Below are positions 44,567 to 53,758 of a stretch of DNA of 64,000 bases, one piece after another. The translations under genes and the position numbers were made by a program. Within the stretch, counting starts at the first letter, position 1, and every line of letters begins with the position of its first letter. The notes under the pieces were generated by a model. The model did not search any database. It saw only the letters and a list, made by a program, of their open reading frames with translations, and was not told the DNA's origin. The DNA is taken from the NCBI RefSeq assembly GCF_000517105.1, contig NZ_KI912148.1:1358518-1422517 (forward strand). Direction: 5' to 3'. Origin of the DNA: Fischerella sp. PCC 9605 (GTDB taxonomy: Bacteria > Cyanobacteriota > Cyanobacteriia > Cyanobacteriales > Nostocaceae).

Positions 44567-45919
44567 TGATGAAGCACTGTCACTATCTTGGATACCCAAT
44601 GCCGCCCGCCACTTTTGGGGATAACGCGGCACTAAAATTCGTACATCTGGGTCTGGTAATCCAATACCTGCTGCTTTCATGGCAGCGACTATTGCCTGCC
44701 TTACCGCTGATGTCGTAGCCACAAAGTCCGAACGCCGCGAGTCAGTCCAGAAGCGGGCTTCAACCACAACATCATCTTGTCCCAAGTCCCGTATTCGCAC
44801 AGAAACTATCGGCTTATCAAGTACACCCTCTGTTGCTTGGACTGCATTTTTTAATATATTAACTACTTGTTGAAGGTCGCTATCATAACCCATAAATAGC
44901 TCGACGCTGCTACGACGGATGGGTGCAGCTGTGTTGTTAATAATACGAGAGGTAAACACTTCACCATTGGGGATAAGTACCACGCGACCGTCATAGGTGC
45001 GAAGTTGGGTAGCACGCAGTTCTATGCGCTCAACATTTCCTTCTGTTTCACCAACAACAATTTGGTCCCCCAACTCAAAGGGACGCAGGATCAGAATTAA
45101 TATACCGCTGATAAAGTTTGAAAGGATGTCTTTGAGGGCAAATCCCAAGGCAAGGCTTGTTAATCCCAGCCCAGTGGCCACTGTTTGCGGGTCAAAACCA
45201 AAAGCATCTAGGGCAACAATAAAACCCAGCGTCCAAACGGCGTAGTAAGCAACCTGCTTAATCAGGTTTTCAACGGTTAAATCTTCAACAATGTGGCGGA
45301 AAATAATTCGCATTATCCAGCGTACAAAGGTGGCTATTGCCCAGAACAGACCAATGACTAAAACAGCAGCGATCGCACGCGGAATAATTGTGATGGCAGA
45401 TTCTATCAATCGCCCAAAAGCAGTCTCTACCGATGCTTGTACTTCTGCTACAAATCGCCCCCAAGGTGAAAGGCGGCGTTGAGTTGCTCGTTTAAGGGCA
45501 GCGTCGATTGCCTGCGACCACTGAATAGCTAGCGCATCAACGGTCGTTAAATTGTCCTGAGCATCTGCCGTAGTAACCGTAACAATCGGTACTCCTGCAC
45601 TAGTAATAATACGTTCTTGATTATCCTTGGAAGTTTCAATGCGGAGTGGAGAAATTGCCGTTGGATTTTCCAATAGCCGATTCATGCGTCGCTCGATTTG
45701 CTTTGCCCGAGCAGATGCATCGGTATTACCTACCGCGCTCACCCGGAACACTGCACGACCATCCAGACGTACCGTTATTCGTTCGTCTTGCGCTCCCACC
45801 GAATTGGGGATAGTTATAATTGTGACAATCAAAAGTACGAACAACAGTAGCAAACTTACAACAGCCCGTACTACTTTACCAAGATGAATTGTGGTTACTC
45901 TCCTGCTTAACAACTTCAC
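44564..45919 (-). CDS. Mechanosensitive ion channel, MscS family
   Basis: 451 residues. A hydrophobic leader at about 17-43 is followed by a periplasmic domain (DERITVRLDGRAVFRVSAVG) and then spans near 177-200 and 217-240. The pore-lining helix TM3 is clear: GLGLTSLALGFALKDILSNFISGILI, followed by RPFELGDQIVVG. The cytoplasmic beta domain (LIPNGEVFTSRIINN) and the alpha/beta domain follow. It opens on osmotic downshock. The long periplasmic extension is seen in many cyanobacterial MscS paralogues. It is convergent with the fusion gene. Confidence 0.93.
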   Translation of the reverse strand: MKLLSRRVTTIHLGKVVRAVVSLLLLFVLLIVTIITIPNSVGAQDERITVRLDGRAVFRVSAVGNTDASARAKQIERRMNRLLENPTAISPLRIETSKDNQERIITSAGVPIVTVTTADAQDNLTTVDALAIQWSQAIDAALKRATQRRLSPWGRFVAEVQASVETAFGRLIESAITIIPRAIAAVLVIGLFWAIATFVRWIMRIIFRHIVEDLTVENLIKQVAYYAVWTLGFIVALDAFGFDPQTVATGLGLTSLALGFALKDILSNFISGILILILRPFELGDQIVVGETEGNVERIELRATQLRTYDGRVVLIPNGEVFTSRIINNTAAPIRRSSVELFMGYDSDLQQVVNILKNAVQATEGVLDKPIVSVRIRDLGQDDVVVEARFWTDSRRSDFVATTSAVRQAIVAAMKAAGIGLPDPDVRILVPRYPQKWRAALGIQDSDSASS

Positions 45920-46226
45920 TTGATGACTGCAATTGGCTAATTACTTTCTTAAGTTTTTGCGGTTATGGCGATTTTTGAGGGTGCTTAACCACAAGATACG
46001 CAAACCTTTGCTGTAGCTGTCTGGGCTGAATAAACCGCTAACCGTAAAAATCGCTTCCAATCGAGGTTTCTTGGAGGCGATAGAATTTCATTGTGATTTC
46101 ATCGTCAAGTGTGATTATGAAAAAGGAATTCGCGTTAATACACTTGAGTATACTTATAATTCCTCTTACAAAAACCAGTTACACGATTTTTTTAGTAAGG
46201 TGGGCAATGCCCACCCTACACAGTAA
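45920..46226. other. Gene-free stretch with a short palindrome
   Basis: GGTGGGCA-A-TGCCCACC (46199-46215), followed by CTACA, lies just past the ndhH stop. It could act as terminator for ndhH on the minus strand or be a member of the ACCCTAC palindrome class. Nothing else is seen. Confidence 0.5.
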
Positions 46227-47411
46227 TTAACGGTCTACCGATCCCATAATTACGTCAATGCTGCCCAGAATCACCACAATATCTGCTACCTTCACGCCTC
46301 TTAGCAAATGAGGCAGAATTTGTAGGTTATTGTAATCCGCCGGACGGATCTTCCATCGCCAAGGGAAAACGTTATCATCGCCTATCAAGTAAATTCCCAA
46401 TTCACCTTTGCCGCTTTCTACACGACTATAAATTTCTCCTTTGGGAATCTTAAAGGTGGGAGCGACTTTTTTAGCAATGTACTGGTAATCAAAGTCATCC
46501 CACTCGGATTTTTTACCTGCCTGCATCCGTTTGGCTTCCAGATTCTCGTAAGGGCCGCCTGGAAGTCCTTTGATGGCTTGTCTAATAATCTTCACGGATT
46601 CGCGCATTTCCCGCATCCGCACCAAGTAACGGGCTAGACAATCTCCGGCTGTTTCCCAGTGTACTTCCCAGTCGAAGTCATCGTAACATTCGTAATGGTC
46701 TACTTTCCGTAAATCCCACTTCACGCCAGATGCCCGTAACATCGGGCCGGAAAGCCCCCAGTTAATTGCTTCTTCGCGCGTGATAGTACCGACACCTTCG
46801 ACGCGACGGCGGAAAATGGGGTTATTAGTAACCAAGCGCTCATACTCGTCTACTTTCGGCAATAAGTAATCGCAAAAGTCTGAGCACTTGTCAACCCAAC
46901 CGTAAGGTAAGTCAACTGCTACTCCCCCAATCCGGAAGTAATTGTTGTTGACCATGCGATAACCTGTGGCTGCTTCCCACAGATCGTAAATCATTTCCCG
47001 TTCGCGGAACTGATAGAAAAAGGGAGTTTGAGCACCCACATCAGCAAGAAAGGGGCCAAACCACAGTAAGTGGTTGGCGATGCGGTTCAACTCCAGCATG
47101 ATGACGCGGATGTAGCTGGCGCGTTTGGGGACGGTAATACCTGCTAACTTTTCTGGGGCGTTAACAGTAACGGCTTCGTTAAACATACCCGCTGCGTAGT
47201 CCCAGCGGCTCACGTAGGGAACATACTGGAGATTGGTGCGGTTTTCCGCGATTTTTTCCATTCCCCGGTGCAGGTAGCCAATTACCGGTTCACAATCAAC
47301 GACATCCTCGCCATCTAGGGTGACAATTAACCGCAGAACCCCGTGCATTGAGGGGTGATGGGGCCCCATGTTCAGCACCATAGGTTCAGTGCGGGTTTCT
47401 ATTCTTGCCAT
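46227..47411 (-). CDS. ndhH: NAD(P)H-quinone oxidoreductase subunit H
   Basis: Subunit of the photosynthetic NDH-1 complex (cyclic electron flow, respiration, CO2 uptake), peripheral arm near the quinone site. I chose the ATG at 47411 ([24 protein letters not shown]), giving 394 residues as in homologues; upstream in-frame codons to 47534 are not conserved. GGGAGA lies about 12 bases upstream. Family motifs are [28 protein letters not shown] and [17 protein letters not shown], and it ends in [18 protein letters not shown]. It is a single gene, as is usual in cyanobacteria. Confidence 0.98.
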   Translation of the reverse strand: MARIETRTEPMVLNMGPHHPSMHGVLRLIVTLDGEDVVDCEPVIGYLHRGMEKIAENRTNLQYVPYVSRWDYAAGMFNEAVTVNAPEKLAGITVPKRASYIRVIMLELNRIANHLLWFGPFLADVGAQTPFFYQFREREMIYDLWEAATGYRMVNNNYFRIGGVAVDLPYGWVDKCSDFCDYLLPKVDEYERLVTNNPIFRRRVEGVGTITREEAINWGLSGPMLRASGVKWDLRKVDHYECYDDFDWEVHWETAGDCLARYLVRMREMRESVKIIRQAIKGLPGGPYENLEAKRMQAGKKSEWDDFDYQYIAKKVAPTFKIPKGEIYSRVESGKGELGIYLIGDDNVFPWRWKIRPADYNNLQILPHLLRGVKVADIVVILGSIDVIMGSVDR

Positions 47412-48140
47412 AGATTCAGTGTTCTCCCGTTTGTGAACGATGAAGCCAGTAACCCCTACTTGGAAATGTGTTTGACGTTCTGATTTCGGGTGGCTTTTTG
47501 AATATACATTTGCTACTAATACGCATAAATTCAACAGATTATTGTTGCCGAATTCATGCGTTTGGCTTGCATTTAACTAATTTAATTATATTGAGATGGG
47601 TGTGGGTAAGCCGATTCTCACTCACAGAACTATCTATAAGCATTCCAGAAGATAGCGATAGGTTATATTGGTGTTTGAACGCACCAAAATGCATAAGTAT
47701 GACTTTAAATCAAGAGCAGTTTGATATATTGATTTAGATACTCACCATTTAACCCCTGAATGTCTAATACCAATTTAATATGAAGCCGCACTAAATGATT
47801 AACCCTCCACTCTTGGCGTTCTTGGCGTTCTTGGCGGTTCGTTTTTTAATATTTGGTAGATTCGACAGAAGTATTTCTATCAGGGGATTAATCTGTCACA
47901 CGTCCATTGTGTGACATTTTTTATGTGTATTCGTTAAATAAGAAAGGGAAAAAGGGAAGGGGCAAGGATGATGGAAGGGAAGACTTTTATATGTGTCACT
48001 TTAAATAGTGTCACTTTGTATATTGACAAATAAATAGATAATTGAGCTTCTATTTGAACATATCAATTAGACAGTCAGGGCTATTTAACACACCTACTGT
48101 GTTTATTTATCGTTAATTGTTCATTTCTGCGCCAGCCCAT
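47412..48140. other. Intergenic region between ndhH and rsmH
   Basis: About 730 bp between divergent genes. It holds tandem GGCGTTCTT units at about 47816-47840, an orphan terminator at 47894-47922 and no credible gene. Both promoters must lie here. Confidence 0.5.
47894..47922 (+). terminator. Orphan intrinsic terminator
   Basis: TGTCACAC, short loop, GTGTGACA, then TTTTTT. No annotated + strand gene ends upstream; the nearest upstream start on either side is the ndhH start on the other strand. It may end a small RNA or be a leader attenuator of rsmH. Confidence 0.6.
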
Positions 48141-49043
48141 ATGAATTCTCATTCCTCACAACCGCTAGATATCGAAGAACTGACTTTTTCCCATATTCCT
48201 GTTTTACCTCAGGAAGTCATTGAAGGCTTGGTGGTACGTCCTGGTGGGCATTATTTAGATGCAACGGTAGGAGGAGGTGGTCACACTCGCTTGATTTTAG
48301 AAGCTGCACCAGATGTGCGAGTCACCGCCATTGACCAGGATGAAGATGCTTTGGCGGCGGCGAGAAAGGAGTTGGCTGAGTTTGAGGAGAAAATCACCTT
48401 TATTCACAGTAATTTTGCTGCCTATAAATACCCATCTAATACTTTTGACGGTATTCTTGCTGATTTAGGCGTGAGTTCTTACCATTTGGATAGGCCAGAA
48501 CGAGGCTTTAGCTTTCGCCACGAAGCAAAATTAGATATGCGGATGGACACAAGCCAATCTCTTACTGCGGCTGATGTCGTGAATGAATGGGATGAAGCGG
48601 AGTTAGCTAATATTTTCTTTACGTACGGCGAAGAGAGACTTTCGCGGCGCATCGCCAAACGCATTGTCGAACAGCGTCCATTTCACAGTACCACTGAGTT
48701 AGCACAGGCGATCGCCTCCTGTGTCTCTCCTAAATATCGTTATGGTAGAATTCACCCCGCCACCCGTGTTTTTCAAGCGCTGCGAATTGTGGTCAATGAC
48801 GAGTTAAAGTCTTTAGAAACCTTTGTTGCTAAAGCACCACAGGCACTTGTACCAAGTGGTAGAATCGCGATTATAAGTTTTCATAGCCTAGAAGACCGCT
48901 TAGTGAAGCACAGTTTTAGAAATTCATCCTTATTGCAGGTTTTGACAAAAAAGCCAATTACCGCACAAGAAGAAGAAATTGTTAATAATCCCCGCGCTCG
49001 TTCTGCCAAACTGAGAATAGCCCAGAGAGTAGCTGCATCCTAG
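48141..49043 (+). CDS. rsmH: 16S rRNA m4C1402 methyltransferase
   Basis: S-adenosylmethionine-dependent methyltransferase (MraW) acting on C1402 of 16S rRNA. I chose the ATG at 48141 ([14 protein letters not shown]), 300 residues; a TTG at 48117 adds eight residues and is unlikely. Motifs are [13 protein letters not shown], the SAM loop [43 protein letters not shown], and [13 protein letters not shown]. It stands apart from any division/cell-wall cluster, as is common in cyanobacteria. Confidence 0.97.
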   Translation: MNSHSSQPLDIEELTFSHIPVLPQEVIEGLVVRPGGHYLDATVGGGGHTRLILEAAPDVRVTAIDQDEDALAAARKELAEFEEKITFIHSNFAAYKYPSNTFDGILADLGVSSYHLDRPERGFSFRHEAKLDMRMDTSQSLTAADVVNEWDEAELANIFFTYGEERLSRRIAKRIVEQRPFHSTTELAQAIASCVSPKYRYGRIHPATRVFQALRIVVNDELKSLETFVAKAPQALVPSGRIAIISFHSLEDRLVKHSFRNSSLLQVLTKKPITAQEEEIVNNPRARSAKLRIAQRVAAS

Positions 49044-49123
49044 AATAAGAAGTTGGTAGGAATTGGTGATTTTTATTCCGTCGTACGAAATTACCTGCTT
49101 AATTCACATCAGGCATGACTTAA

Positions 49124-51982
49124 TTAGATCAAAGCAGACCGTAAAAACTTTTGTATATCTTTAGCTTGTACATACTCAGGAAAGACAGTCAAAAAATCAT
49201 CCAGATCGCGAATAGCTTCGTGAATGTGCTCTAAAAAAGCACCTTTAGATAAAGCATACTGGTATAACTGCTTCGCTGTTGGGATGTACTGAACAGCCAA
49301 AAAGTAAAGGGCGAGGTTAAAGGTATTGCGCCAGTCTTGGGCATGTTGTTCAAAATGCTGTTTAGCAAGTTGAATTGCCAGAGCAAAATCAGCCTGTGCT
49401 TTGTCTGGTTTGTTAAGAGCTTGGTAAGTTAAAGCTCGAACATACAGACACCAATTATTATTAGATTCCAACTCTAGAGCGTTTTTAAAATCTATCAGAG
49501 CATCATTGTATTGTTTCAGCATGAGATAAATTTCCCCCCGACTGACCAATGCCCAAGCATAGCTAGGGTTAAGTTTAATCGCGCGGTCAAAGTCTTTAAG
49601 TGCTTCTTCATAGCGCTGCATTAAGCGGTAAGTTTCCCCCCGACCTGCCAGCGCCCAAGCGTTATTAGGGTTAAGTTTAATCGCACGATCAAAGTTTTTA
49701 AGTGCTTGCTCGTAACGCTGCATCAAGCAATAATTTTGACCCCGACTAGCTAGCGCCCAAGGGTTATTGGGGTTAAGCATAATGGCGCGGTCAAGGTCTT
49801 TGAGTGCTTGCTCGTAATGCTGCATTGATTGATAAGTTTGACCCCGACTTGCTAGCGCCCAGTCGAAGTTAGGGTTAATTTCAATGGCACAATCAAAGTC
49901 TAGGAGTGCTTCTTCGTAACGCTGCATTAAGCGGTAAGTTTCACCCCGACTTGCTAGCGCTAAGTCGAGGTTGAAGTCAAGTTCAATAGTGCGATTAAAG
50001 TCCTGGAGTGCTTCTTCATAACACTGTATTAAGCGATAAGTTTCACCCCGAATTGCTAGCACCCAGTCTAAGTTAGGGTTGAGTTCAATGGCGCGGTTAA
50101 AATCCTGGAGTGCTTCTTGATAATGCTGGATTGAGCGATAAGTTAGACCCCGAATTGCCAGTACCCAGTCTAAGTTAGGGTTGAGTTCAATGGCGCGGTT
50201 AAAGTCCTGGAGTGCTTCTTCATAACACTGTACTGAGTAATAAGTTTTGCCTCGAACCGCTAAATACTCAGCTTGATAAGGAGCTAAATTAATAGCCTCA
50301 GTCATATCTTCCAAAGCTTTCGAGTATTCGTTAGCTCTAGAGTAGATATATCCACGCCAGTCTAAAGCTACTAAACGCCATTGTGCATCAAGATTGGCAT
50401 GGCTCAACAAAGCTGTGAACATGTCCACAACAACATCGTAGCGATTTTCATTATTAGCTTTTAACCCCTCAACCAGCTTTTCACCCCAGTGCTGAACTTC
50501 AGCTGTATCCGCATCTTTACCAGCCTGCACCATTGTTTCTGCCCAGCTTTGAGCAAAGCTGCGTTGATTTTTAAGAGCAGCTAGGAATCCATTCAGAGCT
50601 AGAGATAAGTTTTTTTGTGGTGATTGACACAAACGATGATATATAAGGTTCAGTGTATGGCTTTGCCAGGTTTGGTCACGCCATTTCTTTTGTTCATCCA
50701 ATTGCAGGTCATTGCGTAGAGTGTCGTAGTAGTCTGCGAACTTACCATGCAACTGTACCCAACTTTGTGGTGATGAAAGACGCTTGTGGTGTAAAATTTG
50801 TGCCTTGATGACATCATGATACACCCAGCCATTGGCACGCTCTTTGACAAAAGGCATTTGTTTGAGCCAGTTAAATAGTCCATCTGCCCCTTGTTTTTCT
50901 CGCAACTTAGCGAGAATATCCCGATTTAAACACTGAGGGATGGCAGCATTCACCACTGCTTGTCGCCGTGTTGGATCTTCCACCCATTTCAAGAAATGTT
51001 CTATTGCTGTACCCTTGGGATCGCCAACCTGACTAAAGTGATGAGGTACTCCAGCTGCTAAGGTAGCTACTAACAGTGGTAAATGTCCAGAAAGGCTGAT
51101 AATTGTATCAATGACGTGACTGTTTGTAATGCCTTTTCGCGTTAAATATTCTTGGGCTTCCTCTTCAGTAAAAGGTTCTAAGGGCAAACGCACTATTGAC
51201 CCTTGGTAAAATGCCCAATGGTTTTTGTCTAACTCCTGGCGACCTGCAATAATCAGTATTATATTGAGCGGTACTTCACCATAACGACCGTCCAAAATAT
51301 CTTTTAGCCAGTTATCTAAAAATTCCTCTGTGCGCTCGTAGGTATCGAAAAATAAAGCGATGTGATAATTATCTGCTAATTTCCCAATCTCTTCTAAAAA
51401 CAAAGGCGTTAGAATTGTTACAGGTTCCAGCACTAGGCGCACTTCGTCCTTATTGGTCAATCTTTTAGTTACAAAGGTTGACCATTCCCGTGCTTGTTCT
51501 ACAAATTTAAATACAACACCAGTACCAGGAACTTGCCGTGCGAAATGCACTCCACCTTGAGCTACAGTTTGCCCTAAAAAAGCCGACAAACCAAGAGGAG
51601 CTTCCGGATCGCTTTCTAATTCTTGCCGCTTCTGGCTGTAAATGTTGTAAAATTCACTAAATTTTGCTAGTTTGTGACCTTGCTGTTCTAACTGCTTGGC
51701 TAAACTAGCCATTACTTCTGGTACGCTTTTTTCTCCTTCGTCTGTGTAAGCAGCGATCGCTTTTGCCTCTTCTGCAATTGTACGAAACTGCCGCAGCAGA
51801 GTAGTTTTGCCAACGCCACCTTGACCCCAGACATTAAATATAAAGCGACGACGTTCATCTTGAAGTAGTAATTCTAAATTGCGGCGAAATAAGGTGATTT
51901 GTTTTTCTCGCCCTACAAAAGTTGACTGCTGCTGTTGCTTGAGAATCTCTTCCTGGCTTTTATGCTTTTTTCGCGGGTTCAT
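49124..51982 (-). CDS. STAND-type NTPase with C-terminal TPR array
   Basis: 952 residues. A short N-terminus (residues 1-22), then TFVGREKQITLFRRNL, Walker A GQGGVGKTT at about residues 53-61 (Lys59), Walker B-like HIALFFDTYE near 210, and a sensor region IILIIAGRQEL. A winged-helix-like segment runs near 380-420 (NWLKQMPFVKERANGWVYHDVIKAQ). From about residue 575, ten 34-residue TPR units follow, several nearly identical (YEEALQDFNRAIELNPN). STAND NTPases switch on ligand binding, and some are immune sensors. No N-terminal effector domain (nuclease, protease, TIR) is present, so this may need a partner or be a signalling scaffold. Confidence 0.9.
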   Translation of the reverse strand: MNPRKKHKSQEEILKQQQQSTFVGREKQITLFRRNLELLLQDERRRFIFNVWGQGGVGKTTLLRQFRTIAEEAKAIAAYTDEGEKSVPEVMASLAKQLEQQGHKLAKFSEFYNIYSQKRQELESDPEAPLGLSAFLGQTVAQGGVHFARQVPGTGVVFKFVEQAREWSTFVTKRLTNKDEVRLVLEPVTILTPLFLEEIGKLADNYHIALFFDTYERTEEFLDNWLKDILDGRYGEVPLNIILIIAGRQELDKNHWAFYQGSIVRLPLEPFTEEEAQEYLTRKGITNSHVIDTIISLSGHLPLLVATLAAGVPHHFSQVGDPKGTAIEHFLKWVEDPTRRQAVVNAAIPQCLNRDILAKLREKQGADGLFNWLKQMPFVKERANGWVYHDVIKAQILHHKRLSSPQSWVQLHGKFADYYDTLRNDLQLDEQKKWRDQTWQSHTLNLIYHRLCQSPQKNLSLALNGFLAALKNQRSFAQSWAETMVQAGKDADTAEVQHWGEKLVEGLKANNENRYDVVVDMFTALLSHANLDAQWRLVALDWRGYIYSRANEYSKALEDMTEAINLAPYQAEYLAVRGKTYYSVQCYEEALQDFNRAIELNPNLDWVLAIRGLTYRSIQHYQEALQDFNRAIELNPNLDWVLAIRGETYRLIQCYEEALQDFNRTIELDFNLDLALASRGETYRLMQRYEEALLDFDCAIEINPNFDWALASRGQTYQSMQHYEQALKDLDRAIMLNPNNPWALASRGQNYCLMQRYEQALKNFDRAIKLNPNNAWALAGRGETYRLMQRYEEALKDFDRAIKLNPSYAWALVSRGEIYLMLKQYNDALIDFKNALELESNNNWCLYVRALTYQALNKPDKAQADFALAIQLAKQHFEQHAQDWRNTFNLALYFLAVQYIPTAKQLYQYALSKGAFLEHIHEAIRDLDDFLTVFPEYVQAKDIQKFLRSALI
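49490..50300. repeat. Tandem 102-bp coding repeats (TPR array)
   Basis: About eight 34-codon units in the STAND protein gene. Adjacent copies share long identical stretches, including synonymous positions (for example around 50040-50110 and 50140-50220). Confidence 0.88.
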
Positions 51983-52319
51983 CGCGAGGTTATATTTTTA
52001 GATGCAAATATAAACAACGATAATTACTAACAGCTTCTTTAATTCCCGCGTTGAATAAATTTTTGAATAATTTTTTTAGTTTTTTTGTTTAAATTTATCT
52101 GGCAGCGATCGCACTCTTAAAACTTCACACTGGGTATTGGTGATTGGGTACTGGGGAGAATGATGAATGCTGAAAATTTCATAATTCATAATTCATAATT
52201 CATAATTTTTTAATTCCTGATATTATGCTTCTCACACCAAAATTAGGTGAATTTTGCTAGTTTAGCTCCAGTTTTCTAGCCTTAGGACTAGTTTTTTACG
52301 CCTTTGTGGGGATAAAAAC
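51983..52319. other. Gene-free stretch with ATTCATA heptamers
   Basis: ATTCATA is repeated in tandem at about 52184-52207. A T/G-rich run near 52133-52157 (GGGTATTGGTGATTGGGTACTGGG) precedes it. There is one HIP1 site near 52105. It lies between divergent genes and holds both promoters. Confidence 0.5.
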
Positions 52320-52805
52320 GTGCTAGTTGAATACCCAGAATATATTATACACCGTTACTGGATGCATCAAGCTCTAGAACTATCACAAATGGCGGGTGAT
52401 GGGGGTGACGTTCCCGTAGGCGCTGTTATTATTGATTCATTTGGGAATTTGATTGCAGAAGGTGAAAATCGCAAAGAACGCGACCAAGATCCAACTGCTC
52501 ATGCGGAGATTCTTGCGCTTAGGGCAGCTGCTAACAAGTTACAAACTTGGCGTCTCAACCAATGTACTCTCTACGTCACTCTTGAACCTTGTCCAATGTG
52601 CGCGGGTGCAATTGTCCAAGCCCGTATTGGACTTCTGGTCTATGGAGTGGATGATCCCAAAACTGGCGCAATTCGTACTGTTGCCAATATCCCCGATAGT
52701 GCGGCTTCTAATCATCGCCTGAGTGTTATTGGAGGCATTCTTGAATCCGCTTGCCGTCAGCAGTTACAAGCCTGGTTTGCTCATCGGCGACATCGCCCTC
52801 ATTAA
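52320..52805 (+). CDS. tadA: tRNA adenosine(34) deaminase
   Basis: Deaminates A34 to inosine in tRNA-Arg(ACG), essential for reading CGU/CGC/CGA. 161 residues from a GTG start, chosen because the residues before the first internal Met (YPEYIIHRYWMHQALEL) look like the normal N-terminus. Zinc and proton-relay motifs are HAE (TAHAEILAL, residue ~61) and PCPMCAGAI. The 3' end overlaps the upstream codons of the acyltransferase frame, but that gene starts further on. Identification is secure. Confidence 0.96.
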   Translation: MLVEYPEYIIHRYWMHQALELSQMAGDGGDVPVGAVIIDSFGNLIAEGENRKERDQDPTAHAEILALRAAANKLQTWRLNQCTLYVTLEPCPMCAGAIVQARIGLLVYGVDDPKTGAIRTVANIPDSAASNHRLSVIGGILESACRQQLQAWFAHRRHRPH

Positions 52806-52924
52806 CGGACAGAGGTGAAACTGTCCAATTAGTGCAACACAACTCTAGGAAGAAAATCTACGGTGTATCTAAATCCTTGTTTTCATTACATTACTTGTTT
52901 AGCCAACAGTCAGCAGCCACCGTC

Positions 52925-53695
52925 ATGATCGAAGTTCAATCTTCCAACCAGACCTGCCACCCAACACTGCCCGAAATTCCAGCCAATCCGAAGTTGGTTT
53001 CTACTACCTCATGGATTTCTCCCTGGTTGACTCCTGTGGCGTATTTCTTAGGACGCCATCTTCTACCTTCATTTTTTGGGCAGATTAAGATCGTCGGACA
53101 AGAAAATATCCCCACAACTGGCCCTGTTCTCCTTGCGCCTACCCATCGGGCGCGTTGGGATTCATTGCTCTTACCTTATGCTACTGGTCGTGGCATCACC
53201 GGCCGAGACTTGCGATTTATGGTAACAATTACTGAATGCCAAGGTTTGCAAGGTTGGTTTGTTCGGCGCTTAGGAGGGTTTCCTGTAGATCCCCAACGCC
53301 CATCAATATCCACTCTCCGCCATACAGTTGAATTACTTCAGCGTGGAGAAATGTTAGTCATTTATCCTGAAGGTGGCATTTTTCGCGATCGCGAAGTTCA
53401 CACTCTCAAGCCAGGAATTGCTCGTTTAGCTTTGACTGCTGAATCTAGCTATCCAGGACTGGGAGTGAAAATTCTGCCTATTGGTATTAATTACAGCGAT
53501 CCTTATCCGCATTGGGGTAGTGATGTTAGCATTCACATCGGCTCTGCTATCAAGGTTGCAGATTATGCTCATGGTAATGTGAAACAAGATGCCAAATGCT
53601 TGACAGCTGATTTAGCAAAAGCACTTCAACATTTAAGCTGTTATGATGAATCGACAATTACGACTCACACATTTGCAGAAATGCCAAATTCGTAA
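52925..53695 (+). CDS. 1-acyl-sn-glycerol-3-phosphate acyltransferase-like protein
   Basis: 256 residues from the ATG at 52925 (MIEVQSSNQ...); an earlier in-frame start at 52751 would overlap tadA and encode a non-conserved leader. PlsC domain: HRARWDS (HX4D catalytic motif, His in APTHRARWD), LGGFPVDPQ, and YPEGGIFRD with KPGIARLAL as acceptor-binding motif. It makes phosphatidic acid in membrane lipid synthesis, or acts on a related acceptor. It lies close behind tadA and is probably cotranscribed. Confidence 0.93.
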   Translation: MIEVQSSNQTCHPTLPEIPANPKLVSTTSWISPWLTPVAYFLGRHLLPSFFGQIKIVGQENIPTTGPVLLAPTHRARWDSLLLPYATGRGITGRDLRFMVTITECQGLQGWFVRRLGGFPVDPQRPSISTLRHTVELLQRGEMLVIYPEGGIFRDREVHTLKPGIARLALTAESSYPGLGVKILPIGINYSDPYPHWGSDVSIHIGSAIKVADYAHGNVKQDAKCLTADLAKALQHLSCYDESTITTHTFAEMPNS

Positions 53696-53699
53696 TTAG

Positions 53700-53758
53700 T
53701 TTGTTGTTTGTTGTTTGTTGTTTGTTCCCAACAACCACCAACCACCAACCAATAACTA
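53700..53758. repeat. STRR hairpin module
   Basis: TTGTTTG units (T/G arm) are followed by CCAACAACCACCAACC (A/C arm). It lies between the convergent acyltransferase and protease genes. Confidence 0.85.

Noticed and set aside
47412-47534. In-frame N-terminal extension of ndhH by 41 residues
   Set aside because: NdhH proteins begin at [20 protein letters not shown]; the extension is not conserved and the ATG at 47411 has a plausible ribosome-binding site.
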